A DNA stretch of 64,000 nt from UBA1563 sp041671545 (GCA_041671545.1 JBAZBI010000008.1:124001-188000); one strand, 5' to 3'. Numbered from the stretch's first letter, positions 55,214-64,000 are shown. A program made the numbers and translations. Notes: generated by a model not told the origin, from the sequence alone.

Positions 55214-57050
55214 TCTTGCCTCCGAACAAAGAGATAATTTTATTTTCAATTTCTGATGATTTAAATGGTGACCCCTGAATTTTATTAAACTCGATTACAT
55301 CTACTAAAAATGCTGATTTAAGCAATTTAGAGAGTTGCCCGAGGTTTCTTTCCGGTACAAGGATTTGTTTGAACTTAGTGAGCACCTCCCTCGTATTCTT
55401 TGGGAAAGGATGAATATATTTAAAGTGAACTTGAGCAACTTTATGTCCCTTCTTTCTAAGATTACCAACCGCCTCGGTTACGGAACCATACGTTCCGCCC
55501 CAAGCCGCAATAAGAAGGTCTGCATCTTCATCACCCATAACCTCAAGATCAGGAATTTCATCTTGAATTTTTTTCACTTTCGCGTCACGCATGCGAACCA
55601 TAAATTCATGATTTTCCGGGACGTATGATACTGTTCCATAAATGTGAGCTTTTTCCAGACCGCCAATACGATGTTCTAATCCTGGAGTTCCGGGAATTGC
55701 CCAGGGACGGGAAAGATTTTCATCTCTAGCGTATATATTATAGGTTTCTTTGTCTTTCCAATAATTTACCGGTATTTCTGGAAGCGAATCTATATCAGGG
55801 ATTTTCCAGGGCTCTGAGCCATTAGCCAAATATCCTTCAGAGAGAAGGAAAACCGGAGTCATATATTTCACAGCTATTCTACAAGCTTCAAAAGCCATAT
55901 CAAAACAATCCGAGGGAGTTGAAGCTGCCAAAATTGGAACAGGAGATTCACCATTTCTTCCATACATTGCCTGAAGTAAATCGGATTGTTCCGTTTTAGT
56001 TGGAAGTCCTGTACTCGGTCCGCCACGCTGAACATCAACAATTACTAAAGGAAGTTCGGTCATCACAGCCAATCCGATTGCTTCTGATTTCAATGCTAAC
56101 CCGGGACCGCTTGTAGTCGTTACTGCAAGATTTCCGGCAAATGAAGCGCCTATCGCAGAGGCAATTCCGGCAATTTCATCTTCCGCTTGAAAAGTTTTTA
56201 CACCAAAATTCTTAAAGTTAGAAAGTTCCTGAAGAATTTCTGAGGCGGGAGTAATAGGATATGAACCTAAAAACAAAGGTATCCCCGCTTTATAGGAGGC
56301 GGCGACAAAACCAAGCGCAACTGCTTCGTTCCCGGAAATACTTCTGTACGAACCTTTTTCTAATTTTGCGGGTTTAACATGGTACCGTGTGGTAAATATT
56401 TCAGTATTCTCGCCGTAGTAATAACCGGCAGTTAATGCTTTCTGATTCGCTTCAAGATAAATTTGTTTTTTACCGAATTTTTTTTCGATCCAGGTAAGTG
56501 TTGGTTCTAAAGGGCGGTCGAACAACCAGTACATAAGTCCAAGAGCGAAAAAGTTTTTCGTTCTTTCAACATCTTTCATCGATAACTGCAAACCTTCTAA
56601 CGCCGCGGATGTTTGTTTTGAAAGTGGGACCATGATTACATTAAATCCGGCTAAGGAATTATCTTCTAAGGGATTCGATTCATAATGAGCCAATTTTAAA
56701 TTCTTAGGATCAAAAGCATTTTCGTTAACAACAATTGTTGCGCCCGGTTTTAAATCTTTTAAATTAACTTTTAATGCTGCGGGATTCATCGCTACTAAAA
56801 CATCTGGGCTATCGCCCGGAGTTGAAATTTCAAGACTGCTGAAATGTAATTGGAAACCGCTAACTCCGTACAGTGTTCCGGCTGGGGCGCGAATTTCAGC
56901 GGGGTAATCCGGGAGTGTGCTTAAGTCATTCCCAAATAACGCAGCAGTATTTGAAAATTGCGAACCTGTTAATTGCATACCATCGCCGGAATCGCCGGCA
57001 AAACGAATTGTTACATCGTCAAGAACCTGGACTTCAAAATCTTTTGCCAT
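55203..57050 (-). CDS. korA: 2-oxoacid:ferredoxin oxidoreductase, fused gamma-alpha subunit
   Basis: The 615-residue protein joins the gamma domain (about 8-190, VTIRFAGDSGDGMQLTGSQF, PDYPAEIRAPAGTLYGVSGFQ) to the alpha subunit (about 215-612). The alpha part has GNEAVALGFVAASYKAGIPLFLGSYPITPASEILQEL, a FQAEDEIAGIASAIGASFAG stretch and TTTSGPGLALKSEAIGLA. The fusion is usual for KorA of this type. With korB downstream it forms a two-gene operon. The subunit set lacks a separate ferredoxin-like delta subunit, which also fits the KorAB group. The acid used is inferred to be 2-oxoglutarate. Confidence 0.92.
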   Translation of the reverse strand: MAKDFEVQVLDDVTIRFAGDSGDGMQLTGSQFSNTAALFGNDLSTLPDYPAEIRAPAGTLYGVSGFQLHFSSLEISTPGDSPDVLVAMNPAALKVNLKDLKPGATIVVNENAFDPKNLKLAHYESNPLEDNSLAGFNVIMVPLSKQTSAALEGLQLSMKDVERTKNFFALGLMYWLFDRPLEPTLTWIEKKFGKKQIYLEANQKALTAGYYYGENTEIFTTRYHVKPAKLEKGSYRSISGNEAVALGFVAASYKAGIPLFLGSYPITPASEILQELSNFKNFGVKTFQAEDEIAGIASAIGASFAGNLAVTTTSGPGLALKSEAIGLAVMTELPLVIVDVQRGGPSTGLPTKTEQSDLLQAMYGRNGESPVPILAASTPSDCFDMAFEACRIAVKYMTPVFLLSEGYLANGSEPWKIPDIDSLPEIPVNYWKDKETYNIYARDENLSRPWAIPGTPGLEHRIGGLEKAHIYGTVSYVPENHEFMVRMRDAKVKKIQDEIPDLEVMGDEDADLLIAAWGGTYGSVTEAVGNLRKKGHKVAQVHFKYIHPFPKNTREVLTKFKQILVPERNLGQLSKLLKSAFLVDVIEFNKIQGSPFKSSEIENKIISLFGGKNVD

Positions 57051-57152
57051 TTTATATCACTCTAACTATTTATAAAATATTTGTTATTAAATTTATCAAA
57101 AAGTCCCTTGCTAAAAAAGGGAGAATTTAAGTTTAATTTACTTTTTCTTCGC

Positions 57153-59420
57153 TTAAGTCGTTGTATTAATTGTTTCCATAGGGAGTGAAAACACAAATTT
57201 GCTTCCTTCCCCGACCTGACTATCAACCCAGATATTTCCTCCATGTTTTTCTACAAACTCTTTGCACAAACCTAAACCTAATCCCGTTCCTTTCTCACCA
57301 TTCGTTCCTTTTGTTGAGCGGATCACATTTATGTTGAAGATATTTACTTTTGTAGCATCATCCATCCCAATCCCGTTATCCTCTATTATGATATTTAGGT
57401 TGGTTCCTTCTTTAAAACTGCTGATTTCTACTTTCCCTCCATTGTTACAATATTTTATTGCGTTGTTCATCAAGTTCCTGATAATTATTTCAAGCATTGA
57501 TTGATCTGCTACTACTATTACATCCTTCGTTAGCATGTTTCTTAAAGTAATTTCTTTTTTAGCTGCTTGTGTACGACTAATTTTAATTATCTTCTCTACA
57601 ATTGCATGAACGTCTATTCGCTCAGGATTAAAATCAATTCTCCCCGTGTGAGATGCTGAAAGATTTAAAAGGTTCTCAACCAACTCATGAGTCTTTATCG
57701 CAGTCTCTTCAAGATGGGTGATATAATCTAATTTTTCTTCATCCGATAAAATATCATAATCTTCTTTTAACACCGTACCCAAATTAATTAAAGAGTTGAA
57801 AGGGCTCCTTAAATCATGCGCAATGATCGAGAACAATTTTTCTTTTGCTTCATTCAGTTCCAGAAGTTCAACATTTTTTAGGTTGATCTCTTTACTTTGT
57901 CCTTCAATTAACCTGTTTTTTTCTTGAAGAAGGAGATTAACGATTCTTCTCCTATTATTTAATCTGAAGAGCATAACAGCAACAACCATTAACAAAACCA
58001 CCGCTGTAATGGTAACGACTAAATAAATTTTCTGCTTTTCATTTTCATATTTCTGGGTCTGTAAATTTCGCTGATATTTTTCATAGTCTGATTTATTTTT
58101 TAAATCCAGAAGTCGTTTTTGCATTCCTTCATCTTCTATGTCCTGCTTGTATTTATTGTATTGTTTCAGTGCAGCAAAAGCTTTTTCAGAATTCCCCAAA
58201 CGCTCATAGATTTCCGAGAGACTTCCAAATGCATCTCTAAGAATAAACTTTATCGATGATTTTTCACCTATTAAAATACTTTTTTCAAAATATTCTTTAG
58301 CTGTTGCAAGATCGTTTTCCAACAAATAGGCTTGGCCTAATCCTTTATAAGCACGAGCCACCCTCATCGGGACATTTTCCCTTTGTGCCATTTTCAGCAT
58401 TTCCACAAAATATATTTTAGCATTCTTTGGATCATTATTATCCAGATAAAAATTACCTATTCCCTGGTTAGCCAAGGCTAAACCAACAGTGTCGTTACCT
58501 GATTGATAAACATCGAGCGATTTTTTTAAATAAAATAATGCGGAGTCTTTATTTACAACACTAAAGGCAGTGCCTAAACAATTATAAGCATAACCGATTG
58601 TCTGTACTTGATTAGATGAAATAGCGTAAGGTAAACTTTCTTTATAATATTCAATGGCTTTTTCATTCTGTGCCGTTTCTTTATAGACTAAACCAATATT
58701 GCTAAGACATCTTGCAATGCCGCTGTTGTTCTTCTCCTTTTTTTGATATTCAAGAGAGCGGAGATAATGATCAAGGGCTTTGTCGTATAAACTCCAATTA
58801 TAGTAAACTGTTCCAAGATTATTATATGTTGTAGCGCGGTGCGCAATGTTAGGTAGCTTATTCCGAATTGAAAGAGCTCTTTCAAAATAATATACTGCAC
58901 TGTCGTAATCAGAAATGATCCAGTAAATATATCCGATGAAATTATAGGATGAGCCAAGTCCTGTAGAATCATTTGATTTTGATCTGATTACCGCTGATTC
59001 TTTTAGAGATGTGATAGCTTCGTTTCGATTCTTTGCATCAAAGTAAGCGCTTCCCAGGAAATAATGTGAATCACCCAACTGCACTAAATCACCGGTTTGA
59101 CTACCAATTTTAATTGCTTCCTTGAATTTCTCTGCAGCTTCATCATTTTTCCCTTTAGAAGAAAAATACTTCCCTTTCAGAAAGAATGAAGCAGCAACTC
59201 CCCTTTTGAAATCCATTCTTCTGGAAAAATTGAAAAGTGAATCAGTTAGTTGATAATAATCTTCATCGGTAACGGGAATTTGCGTAACGGTTATAAGGAA
59301 TGTCTCCACACCTCTTCTATTATTAATCTCCTCCTTCTTTTTGCAGCCGTTGTAGAAGAAAACTAAAAGGATTAAAAAGATGTAGTTTTTATTAAATGTA
59401 AAATGAAATATTGTAAACAA
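57153..59420 (-). CDS. TPR sensor histidine kinase
   Basis: A 755-residue protein with an N-terminal hydrophobic segment ending in NGCKKK, a possible lipobox. About nine TPR repeats (60-425; for example AVYYFERALSIRNKLPN and ALDHYLRSLEYQKKEKNNSG) should lie outside the inner membrane. A single membrane helix follows (about 458-478, VVTITAVVLLMVVAVMLF), then a coiled coil, a HisKA domain with H-box SIIAHDLRSPFNSLINLG and an ATPase with EDNGIGMDD and GTGLGLGLCKEFVEKHGG. Kinases of this layout are common in Bacteroidota and usually regulate through a separate LytTR or LuxR regulator; none is adjacent. All catalytic motifs are intact. Confidence 0.92.
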   Translation of the reverse strand: MFTIFHFTFNKNYIFLILLVFFYNGCKKKEEINNRRGVETFLITVTQIPVTDEDYYQLTDSLFNFSRRMDFKRGVAASFFLKGKYFSSKGKNDEAAEKFKEAIKIGSQTGDLVQLGDSHYFLGSAYFDAKNRNEAITSLKESAVIRSKSNDSTGLGSSYNFIGYIYWIISDYDSAVYYFERALSIRNKLPNIAHRATTYNNLGTVYYNWSLYDKALDHYLRSLEYQKKEKNNSGIARCLSNIGLVYKETAQNEKAIEYYKESLPYAISSNQVQTIGYAYNCLGTAFSVVNKDSALFYLKKSLDVYQSGNDTVGLALANQGIGNFYLDNNDPKNAKIYFVEMLKMAQRENVPMRVARAYKGLGQAYLLENDLATAKEYFEKSILIGEKSSIKFILRDAFGSLSEIYERLGNSEKAFAALKQYNKYKQDIEDEGMQKRLLDLKNKSDYEKYQRNLQTQKYENEKQKIYLVVTITAVVLLMVVAVMLFRLNNRRRIVNLLLQEKNRLIEGQSKEINLKNVELLELNEAKEKLFSIIAHDLRSPFNSLINLGTVLKEDYDILSDEEKLDYITHLEETAIKTHELVENLLNLSASHTGRIDFNPERIDVHAIVEKIIKISRTQAAKKEITLRNMLTKDVIVVADQSMLEIIIRNLMNNAIKYCNNGGKVEISSFKEGTNLNIIIEDNGIGMDDATKVNIFNINVIRSTKGTNGEKGTGLGLGLCKEFVEKHGGNIWVDSQVGEGSKFVFSLPMETINTTT

Positions 59421-59711
59421 TTTATTTAGTGATCAATTCAATTATTAAAAATTTCTTCATTCATAAAATAAAGAAACATTGAGAAATATTTTACGTTTTT
59501 ATGAAATAATGTTTTCCGTGAGTATAGACATATATATTCCTAACTATCGTGCAGATCAAATTCTTTTATAACTTTTTCAACAAGATATTTTTCCGTTCAC
59601 ATTTTATAATGATGAAAAGTCGTGTGCGAACAGAATTGTTCATTTAAACTAATATCGAATGCCATTATACAGCGGAGCAATTGATATAAAAAGGAATAAT
59701 TTCATTGTTTT

Positions 59712-59842
59712 TAGCCCGAAAAGGCAAAAAAATGCCCGGTGGAGGGCTACCGGGCGTGGGAAGATTCACTATGGGGGGTAAGCATAATGAATCGTTGGTT
59801 CAAACTTAAAACACTTTTTTAAAAAAAGCAAGTACTTTTTTT
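59712..59842 (+). ncRNA. Candidate small RNA or mini-mRNA with two hairpins and a terminator-like repeat
   Basis: Two strong hairpins lie in the 440-bp gap between divergently placed minus-strand genes: GCCCGGT/ACCGGGC (59734-59755), and GATTCA-C-TATG/CATA-A-TGAATC (59763-59793) with a G-rich loop. AAAAAAAG-CAAGTA-CTTTTTTT (59821-59842) followed by more T residues looks like a terminator. A 25-codon frame (59732-59809, MPGGGLPGVGRFTMGGK then 8 more residues) runs through both hairpins after an AAAAGG site. The unit could be an RNA, a leader peptide or a repeat. The rest of the gap (59421-59711) is A+T-rich and shows nothing. Confidence 0.35.
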
Positions 59843-59859
59843 ATTTTTTTTAATTTTTT

Positions 59860-60273
59860 TTATTCCCCCATCACTTTTATGATGAGCCTTTTTCTCCTTT
59901 GTCCGTCAAATTCAGCATAATAAATTTGCTGCCAAGGACCAAAATCAAGTTCTCCATTCGTCACCGGCACAATAACTTCGTGATGAATAAGTAAACTTTT
60001 GAGATGGGCATCTCCGTTATCTTCTCCGGTTCGATGATGCAAATAATTCTGATTGAAGGGAGCCAATTTTTCAAGCCATGTATCGATATCTTGAATAAGT
60101 CCGCTCTCTGCATCGTTCACGTATACTCCAGCAGTGATATGCATCGCCGAAACAAGGATCATACCCTCTTTAATTTCACTTTTATGTAAAACACTTTCTA
60201 CATCGTTTGTAATGTTGATGTATTCACGTTTCTTTTTTGTGTTGAACCACAAATACTCTGTATAGGTCTTCAT
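59860..60273 (-). CDS. YjbQ/UPF0047 family protein
   Basis: The 137-residue protein matches the YjbQ family over its full length: KREYINITNDVESVL, GMILVSAMHITAGVYVNDAESGLIQDID, YLHHRTGEDNGDAHLKSLLIHHEVIVPV, GELDFGPWQQIYYAEFDGQRRKR. The conserved histidines and the GxWQ segment are present. Members have weak thiamine-phosphate synthase activity in vitro; their main role is unclear. It starts 6 bp after the prfB stop, so the two are probably cotranscribed. Confidence 0.93.
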   Translation of the reverse strand: MKTYTEYLWFNTKKKREYINITNDVESVLHKSEIKEGMILVSAMHITAGVYVNDAESGLIQDIDTWLEKLAPFNQNYLHHRTGEDNGDAHLKSLLIHHEVIVPVTNGELDFGPWQQIYYAEFDGQRRKRLIIKVMGE

Positions 60274-60279
60274 TGTATT

Positions 60280-61381
60280 TTATGCAGTTCTAAATTTTAA
60301 TAAATATGCTTTTATAAATTTATTCAGATCACCGTTCATTACTCCCTGGGTATCCGAAGTTTCAATATCAGTACGGTGATCTTTCACCATATTGTAGGGA
60401 TGAAAAACATACGAACGGATTTGGCTTCCCCATTCAATTTTCATTTTTGTTTTTTCAATTTCATCCAACGCTTCTTCCTGCTTCTCTAATTCTTTTTGAT
60501 ACATTTTCGATTTAAGAAGTTTCATCGCATTCATCTTGTTTTGAGTTTGCGATCGTTCGCTCTGACATGCAGCTACGGTATTGGTAGGAATATGTGTAAT
60601 TCGTACTGCGGTTTCAACTTTGTTTACGTTCTGCCCACCTTTACCACCTGAACGATAAGTATCAATTCGTAAATCCGCCGGATTAATTTCGATTTCTATA
60701 GTATCATCAATCTCCGGTATAACAAATACGGAGGCAAAAGAAGTGTGTCTTCTTTTATTAGCATCAAATGGTGAAATGCGAACTAAACGATGCACACCAT
60801 TTTCAGCTTTTAAATAACCGTAAGCATATTCTCCGGTAACTTCAATTGTCGCACTTTTAATGCCTGCGCCATCTCCGTCAAGAATATCAAGCAGAGTCAT
60901 TTTAAAATTACTTTGTTCGCCGTATCTGATATACATCCGCATTAGCATATCAGCCCAATCTTGTGCTTCCGTTCCACCGGCACCGGAATGAATTGTAAGG
61001 ATACAATTCTTATTATCATCTTTCCCGCTAAGCATACTTTTAAATTCGACTTCTTCAATCGAAGAAAGTATACCACTCAATTCAATTTGAATTTCAGAAC
61101 CAAACGAATCATCGACTTCTGAGGAAGCGAGTTCAATTAAGTCATTGAGATTATTAGCTTTGTTATTAATGTTACTCCAGAGATCAACCCAATCTTGCAA
61201 AGTTTTTAGTTGTTGTAAAATCTTCTGAGCATTTTTCTGATCATCCCAGAAATTTTTCCCTTCCGTTTTAGCTTTTAATTCGGATATAACTATTTCATTC
61301 TTATCTAAGTCAAAGATAACCTCGTAAATTGTCGATTCGTTTTCTGTAATCAGCTAAAGTTTTTAATTCATCATTGTACAT
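60280..61381 (-). CDS. prfB: Peptide chain release factor 2, with programmed +1 frameshift
   Basis: RF2 ends translation at UGA and UAA codons. The reading frame from 61200 alone gives 306 residues and lacks the start. The true ATG is at 61381; the zero frame encodes MYNDELKTLADYRKRIDNLR then GYL and meets a TGA at 61312-61310. The site reads GGT TAT CTT TGA C, as in the classic RF2 autoregulation site, preceded by an SD-like CGAGGT. Reading GAC in the +1 frame joins 23 codons to 343 more, giving 366 residues, the usual RF2 length. The GGQ motif is in RSGGKGGQNVNKVETAVRIT and the tripeptide recognition region is upstream. RF2 scarcity favours frameshifting, so the protein controls its own level. 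Confidence 0.97.
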
Positions 61382-61416
61382 ATTTTTGAGTCCATGCTTT
61401 TATTTACCAAAACAGC

Positions 61417-61800
61417 TTAAAGGATCAGAGAAACCGGATATTTACGAAATATTTCATCGTGGGATATCAAAACAAAATCATTAGAAATTGCTTGAGCGAT
61501 CAGCAACCGATCGAAAGGATCAGAATGATGGAAAGCTAATTTCTGTAGATTAAGCAAATCTGAAAAATTTAATTCTAAAATATCAAATGACATCTGTTCC
61601 AATGCCTTTTTTAATTCTTCAAACGGAATTGAGATTTTTAATTTCCCTAAACTAATTTTGATTGCAATTTCCCATAACCCAACAATACTAACATAAATTT
61701 TATTATCCGTGTTATCAATAATAGTTACAGAGTCATCACTCAATTTCTTATCACCGTTCAGATACCAGATCAACATATGTGTATCTAAAAGATAGTTCAT
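61417..61800 (-). CDS. VapC-like PIN-domain toxin
   Basis: The 127-residue PIN protein has LLDTHMLIWYLNGD (D6), LWEIAIKISLGKL, HHSDPFDRLLIAQA and LISHDEIF, the full acidic set of the VapC type with the DPFDR signature. VapC toxins cleave tRNA or rRNA. Its start overlaps the stop of the upstream antitoxin gene by 4 bp. It lies 36 bp before the start of prfB, so a shared transcript with prfB is possible. Confidence 0.92.
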   Translation of the reverse strand: MNYLLDTHMLIWYLNGDKKLSDDSVTIIDNTDNKIYVSIVGLWEIAIKISLGKLKISIPFEELKKALEQMSFDILELNFSDLLNLQKLAFHHSDPFDRLLIAQAISNDFVLISHDEIFRKYPVSLIL

Positions 61801-62006
61801 CTACAATACTCGTTAAATTCCTTAGGAGTTTGATCAAAATCTTCTGAAACAAAAGAAAAAATTCCCATGCCGCAACCAAATTTTCGTTTTTGAGTTTTTT
61901 TATCGTAATTCTTGTTTCGAAGTTTAGATATTTCTTCAATTAGTTTTGAATCTTGCAAATTTTTTATCCACTTAATCAATTCGGATTTTTGGATTTCAAT
62001 GTTCAT
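61797..62006 (-). CDS. Antitoxin partner of VapC
   Basis: The 69-residue protein starts MNIEIQKSELIKWIKNLQDSKLIEEISKLRNK, a helical segment like those of DUF2281-type or similar small antitoxins. A basic middle part (KKTQKRKFGCGMGIF) and an acidic end (VSEDFDQTPKEFNEYC) follow; the end resembles antitoxin tails that wrap the toxin. No DNA-binding ribbon-helix-helix domain is clear. The pairing with the PIN gene by a 4-bp overlap is the main evidence. Confidence 0.82.
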   Translation of the reverse strand: MNIEIQKSELIKWIKNLQDSKLIEEISKLRNKNYDKKTQKRKFGCGMGIFSFVSEDFDQTPKEFNEYCR

Positions 62007-62045
62007 AATTTCACCGTTTTATACTTTAAATTAATAAGCAAATCA

Positions 62046-62363
62046 TTAAGATAAAACATCAATTTCCATTCTTAATAAAGCAGCTGCAAGAGTTTTCCCT
62101 TGTGCATCGAGTTTAAGTGAAACTGTTCCTCCACCACCAAGAGTGTTGTGTAAAATGAAATTGAGCGCTTTTAGGTTTGGGAGTTCGTATCGTTCAACTT
62201 CACCAAGACAAATTCCGGTGAAATGTTGCTTGACTTTTTCAGCAGTTAAATATTTGTGAATTATTTCATAACCATTTGCGTCGTAAGCAATGATTCCGAC
62301 ATTTGCAGCATCACCTTTATCACCGCTTCTGCCATGGGCAATATCAATCAATTTGATTTTCAT
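62046..62363 (-). CDS. AtuA-associated small domain protein
   Basis: The 105-residue protein has the pattern IDIAHGRSGDKGDAANVGIIAY near the N terminus and LGGGGTVSLKLDAQGKTLAAALLRMEI near the C terminus. This matches the ferredoxin-fold domain that in many bacteria is fused to or follows AtuA (DUF1446) proteins. It begins 32 bp after the AtuA-like gene stop and probably forms a complex with that product. Confidence 0.88.
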   Translation of the reverse strand: MKIKLIDIAHGRSGDKGDAANVGIIAYDANGYEIIHKYLTAEKVKQHFTGICLGEVERYELPNLKALNFILHNTLGGGGTVSLKLDAQGKTLAAALLRMEIDVLS

Positions 62364-62395
62364 AAATTCTTCTTCGATTTAGTTTTTATCAATTT

Positions 62396-63763
62396 TTATA
62401 ATTCTAAAATTTCAACCTTAGGTTCAGCAAGTCTTTTATCAAGTAATGCAGGCCAATACGCAACAACCTCATTGGGCTTTGGTCTTCCACCGGCAAAACC
62501 GGTAACACTCGGTGGACCTGTTAAAATCAACGGTGCGATTTCTTTGCCAAATCTTTCAACGGAAGCAAAATCGTGCGAACGAACTGATACTCGCAATTGA
62601 ATTTCATTTATTAAATCTTCATCAAGTTCTTTTGCAAGTGGACCATGACACGAATTATATCCGACAAGTTCACTTCTTATCTCATCGAAAGTTAAATTGA
62701 GCAATTCCAGTCTCTTTCTTAAAATTTTGTCAGCAGCTTTAGCTTTAGTTAGAGCTTGCGGCCATGAATACGTTAAACTGCCGGAAGCTGAATAGCCATC
62801 AGCATAAGAGCATGAAACTTTATAAAATGCTGTTTCAGGTTTCCCTTTTATTCCAAATACTTTTACTCTATTCTCACCACTTTGTTCCAATTGAATTGAT
62901 GTAAAATCTGCAACACAATCGGGAGTTATATATTCCGCCGGATCTCCAATTTCATAAAGTAATTGCTCACTTACTGTGTCAATGGTTACTTTACCGCCAA
63001 GCGATTCGTGTTTTGTTACGACAAATTCACCTGATGGAAAAGTTTCACAGATTGGAAAACCAATCTCTGCAAAGTTCGGAACTGATTCCCAATCACTTAA
63101 AAAGTTTCCTCCGGTTGATTGCGCACCGCATTCTAAAATGTGTCCGGCAATTGTTCCTGCTGAAAGAAGATTGTAATCGTTTTGCTTCCAACCAAATTCG
63201 TAAATCATTGGAGCGAGAGTTAAACCGGTATCTGTTGTTCTGCCGGTAATTACAATATCAGCTCCTTTTTGTAGCGCTTCCACAATGGGAAATGCGCCAA
63301 AGTAAACATTCGCGCTTAATAATTTTTCTTTAACAGAAATTATTGAGACACCGGATTCCATGTTCTTCAATTCAGAACCATGTGCAACTAAATCATCAAT
63401 TTGATCTTTAATATCATCTCCCAGAACGATCCCGATTTTCAATCCGGTAATCCCTAGAGATTCCGCAACTTTAACAATCGCTTTGCCGCATGCTATTGGA
63501 TTTACTCCACCACCATTAGTTATAACTTTGATCTTTTTTTCTTTACAAATCGGAAGAATTCTCTTCATCAACTCCGGAATATCTTTAGCATATCCAAGTT
63601 CGGGATTTTTGTTTTTTTGCTTTTGAAGAATGGACATTGTTACTTCTGCAAGGTAATCCATTACGAGATAATCGATTTCACCTTTTGTAACCTGGTAATA
63701 TGGAGCTTCAATAAGGTCGCCCCAAAATCCCTGCCCGGATGCAATTCTGATTTTGTCTTTCAT
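62396..63763 (-). CDS. AtuA/DUF1446 family protein
   Basis: The 455-residue protein matches the acyclic terpene utilisation AtuA family: IRIASGQGFWGDLIEAP, YLVMDYLAEVTMSIL, VITNGGGVNPIACGKAI, DIVITGRTTDTGLTLAPMIYEFGW and LECGAQSTGGNFLSDW. AtuA proteins are linked to isoprenoid or branched acid breakdown, but the reaction is unproven. Its start overlaps the stop of miaA by 4 bp, and the small partner gene follows. No atuC/atuF carboxylase genes are present, so terpene use is not supported. Confidence 0.9.
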   Translation of the reverse strand: MKDKIRIASGQGFWGDLIEAPYYQVTKGEIDYLVMDYLAEVTMSILQKQKNKNPELGYAKDIPELMKRILPICKEKKIKVITNGGGVNPIACGKAIVKVAESLGITGLKIGIVLGDDIKDQIDDLVAHGSELKNMESGVSIISVKEKLLSANVYFGAFPIVEALQKGADIVITGRTTDTGLTLAPMIYEFGWKQNDYNLLSAGTIAGHILECGAQSTGGNFLSDWESVPNFAEIGFPICETFPSGEFVVTKHESLGGKVTIDTVSEQLLYEIGDPAEYITPDCVADFTSIQLEQSGENRVKVFGIKGKPETAFYKVSCSYADGYSASGSLTYSWPQALTKAKAADKILRKRLELLNLTFDEIRSELVGYNSCHGPLAKELDEDLINEIQLRVSVRSHDFASVERFGKEIAPLILTGPPSVTGFAGGRPKPNEVVAYWPALLDKRLAEPKVEILEL

Positions 63764-64000
63764 GCTTGGCCGTTCAATTGTGTTAGAATTTCATTTTTAA
63801 TCTTAACCAAATCTAATTCATTTTTAACACCGAACCAATGTATCCGATCATCTTTTCGGAACCATGTCATTTGCCTTTTTGCATATCTTCGCGTGTTCCG
63901 TTTGATTAGTGAAATTGCAGTTTCAAGAGAAATTTCATTTTTTATATAGGCGATGATTTCTTTGTAACCGACAGAGTTTAGCGAATTCAAGGTTCCACTA
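63760..64000 (-). CDS. miaA: tRNA dimethylallyltransferase MiaA, 3' end only
   Basis: The frame runs from the window edge to a stop at 63760 and encodes the C-terminal 79 residues of MiaA: NSVGYKEIIAYIKNEISLETAISLIKRNTRRYAKRQMTWFRKD, the conserved tail of the enzyme. MiaA adds a dimethylallyl group to A37 of tRNAs reading UNN codons. Most of the gene lies beyond the window. Its stop overlaps the AtuA-like start by 4 bp. Confidence 0.93.
   Translation of the reverse strand, partial: SGTLNSLNSVGYKEIIAYIKNEISLETAISLIKRNTRRYAKRQMTWFRKDDRIHWFGVKNELDLVKIKNEILTQLNGQA

Noticed and set aside
54179..55249. korB start at 55249
   Set aside because: The first 12 codons overlap korA coding sequence and lack a ribosome-binding site; GGAGG precedes the ATG at 55213.
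60280..61200. RF2 as a 306-residue protein starting at 61200
   Set aside because: The N-terminal domain is missing in this version; the frameshift reading gives the full family length.
62046..63763. Acyclic terpene degradation cluster
   Set aside because: Only the AtuA-like pair is present; carboxylase, dehydrogenase and lyase genes of the pathway are absent.

Overview
The window is low-GC DNA from a bacterium that looks like a member of Ignavibacteriota or a close relative in the Bacteroidota/Chlorobiota group. The clues are secreted proteins ending in a type IX secretion (T9SS) sorting domain with the NYPNPFNP motif, a two-subunit 2-oxoacid:ferredoxin oxidoreductase, ClpC, FloA, many huge PAS-rich hybrid kinases, and many short palindromic repeats between genes. 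Assignment to a genus is not possible from sequence reading alone.

Layout. 1-3.3 kb: the 3' part of a TonB-dependent receptor, a tRNA-Ser(GCU) preceded by two tRNA-like fragments, and a hemolysin III-type membrane protein. 3.3-16.4 kb: a signalling block on the minus strand. It has a SulP-STAS-cNMP transporter, two REC-to-REC hybrid kinases, one PAS kinase and one single-domain response regulator. 16.6-26 kb: a membrane-anchored spermidine synthase-like protein, a giant CotH/lamin-tail surface protein, and a MjaI-type restriction-modification pair whose methyltransferase carries a degenerate nuclease-like tail. 26-33.2 kb: ClpC, FloA, a small membrane protein, a UvrD-like helicase and a ParA ATPase. 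33.3-33.7 kb: tRNA-Leu(CAA), a palindrome-truncated GIY-YIG gene and compound palindromic repeats.

33.7-44.8 kb is the accessory heart of the window: a secreted beta-propeller protein, an RHH/PIN toxin-antitoxin pair between 29-bp direct repeats, and then a compact minus-strand block. In transcription order the block encodes a response regulator with a helical tail, a histidine kinase, a second response regulator fused to an unknown C-terminal domain, a two-helix membrane protein, a 54-residue charged protein, a TPR-HEPN protein with an R-x4-H motif, a one-helix membrane protein and a DUF6623-like protein. The arrangement resembles two-component immune systems such as Detocs, with different effectors. 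It is the best candidate for an undescribed system here.

44.9-50.5 kb: three surface proteins (a T9SS cargo, an S74-chaperone fibre protein and a repeat fibre protein) and an unrecognised helical protein. 50.5-53 kb: a gene desert with a 42-bp tandem array and dispersed repeats. 53-64 kb: housekeeping genes. These are NrnA, KorB/KorA, a TPR histidine kinase, YjbQ, release factor 2 with its programmed +1 frameshift, a VapBC pair, an AtuA-type pair and the 3' end of miaA. A small plus-strand transcription unit with two hairpins and a terminator-like repeat may lie at about 59.7 kb.
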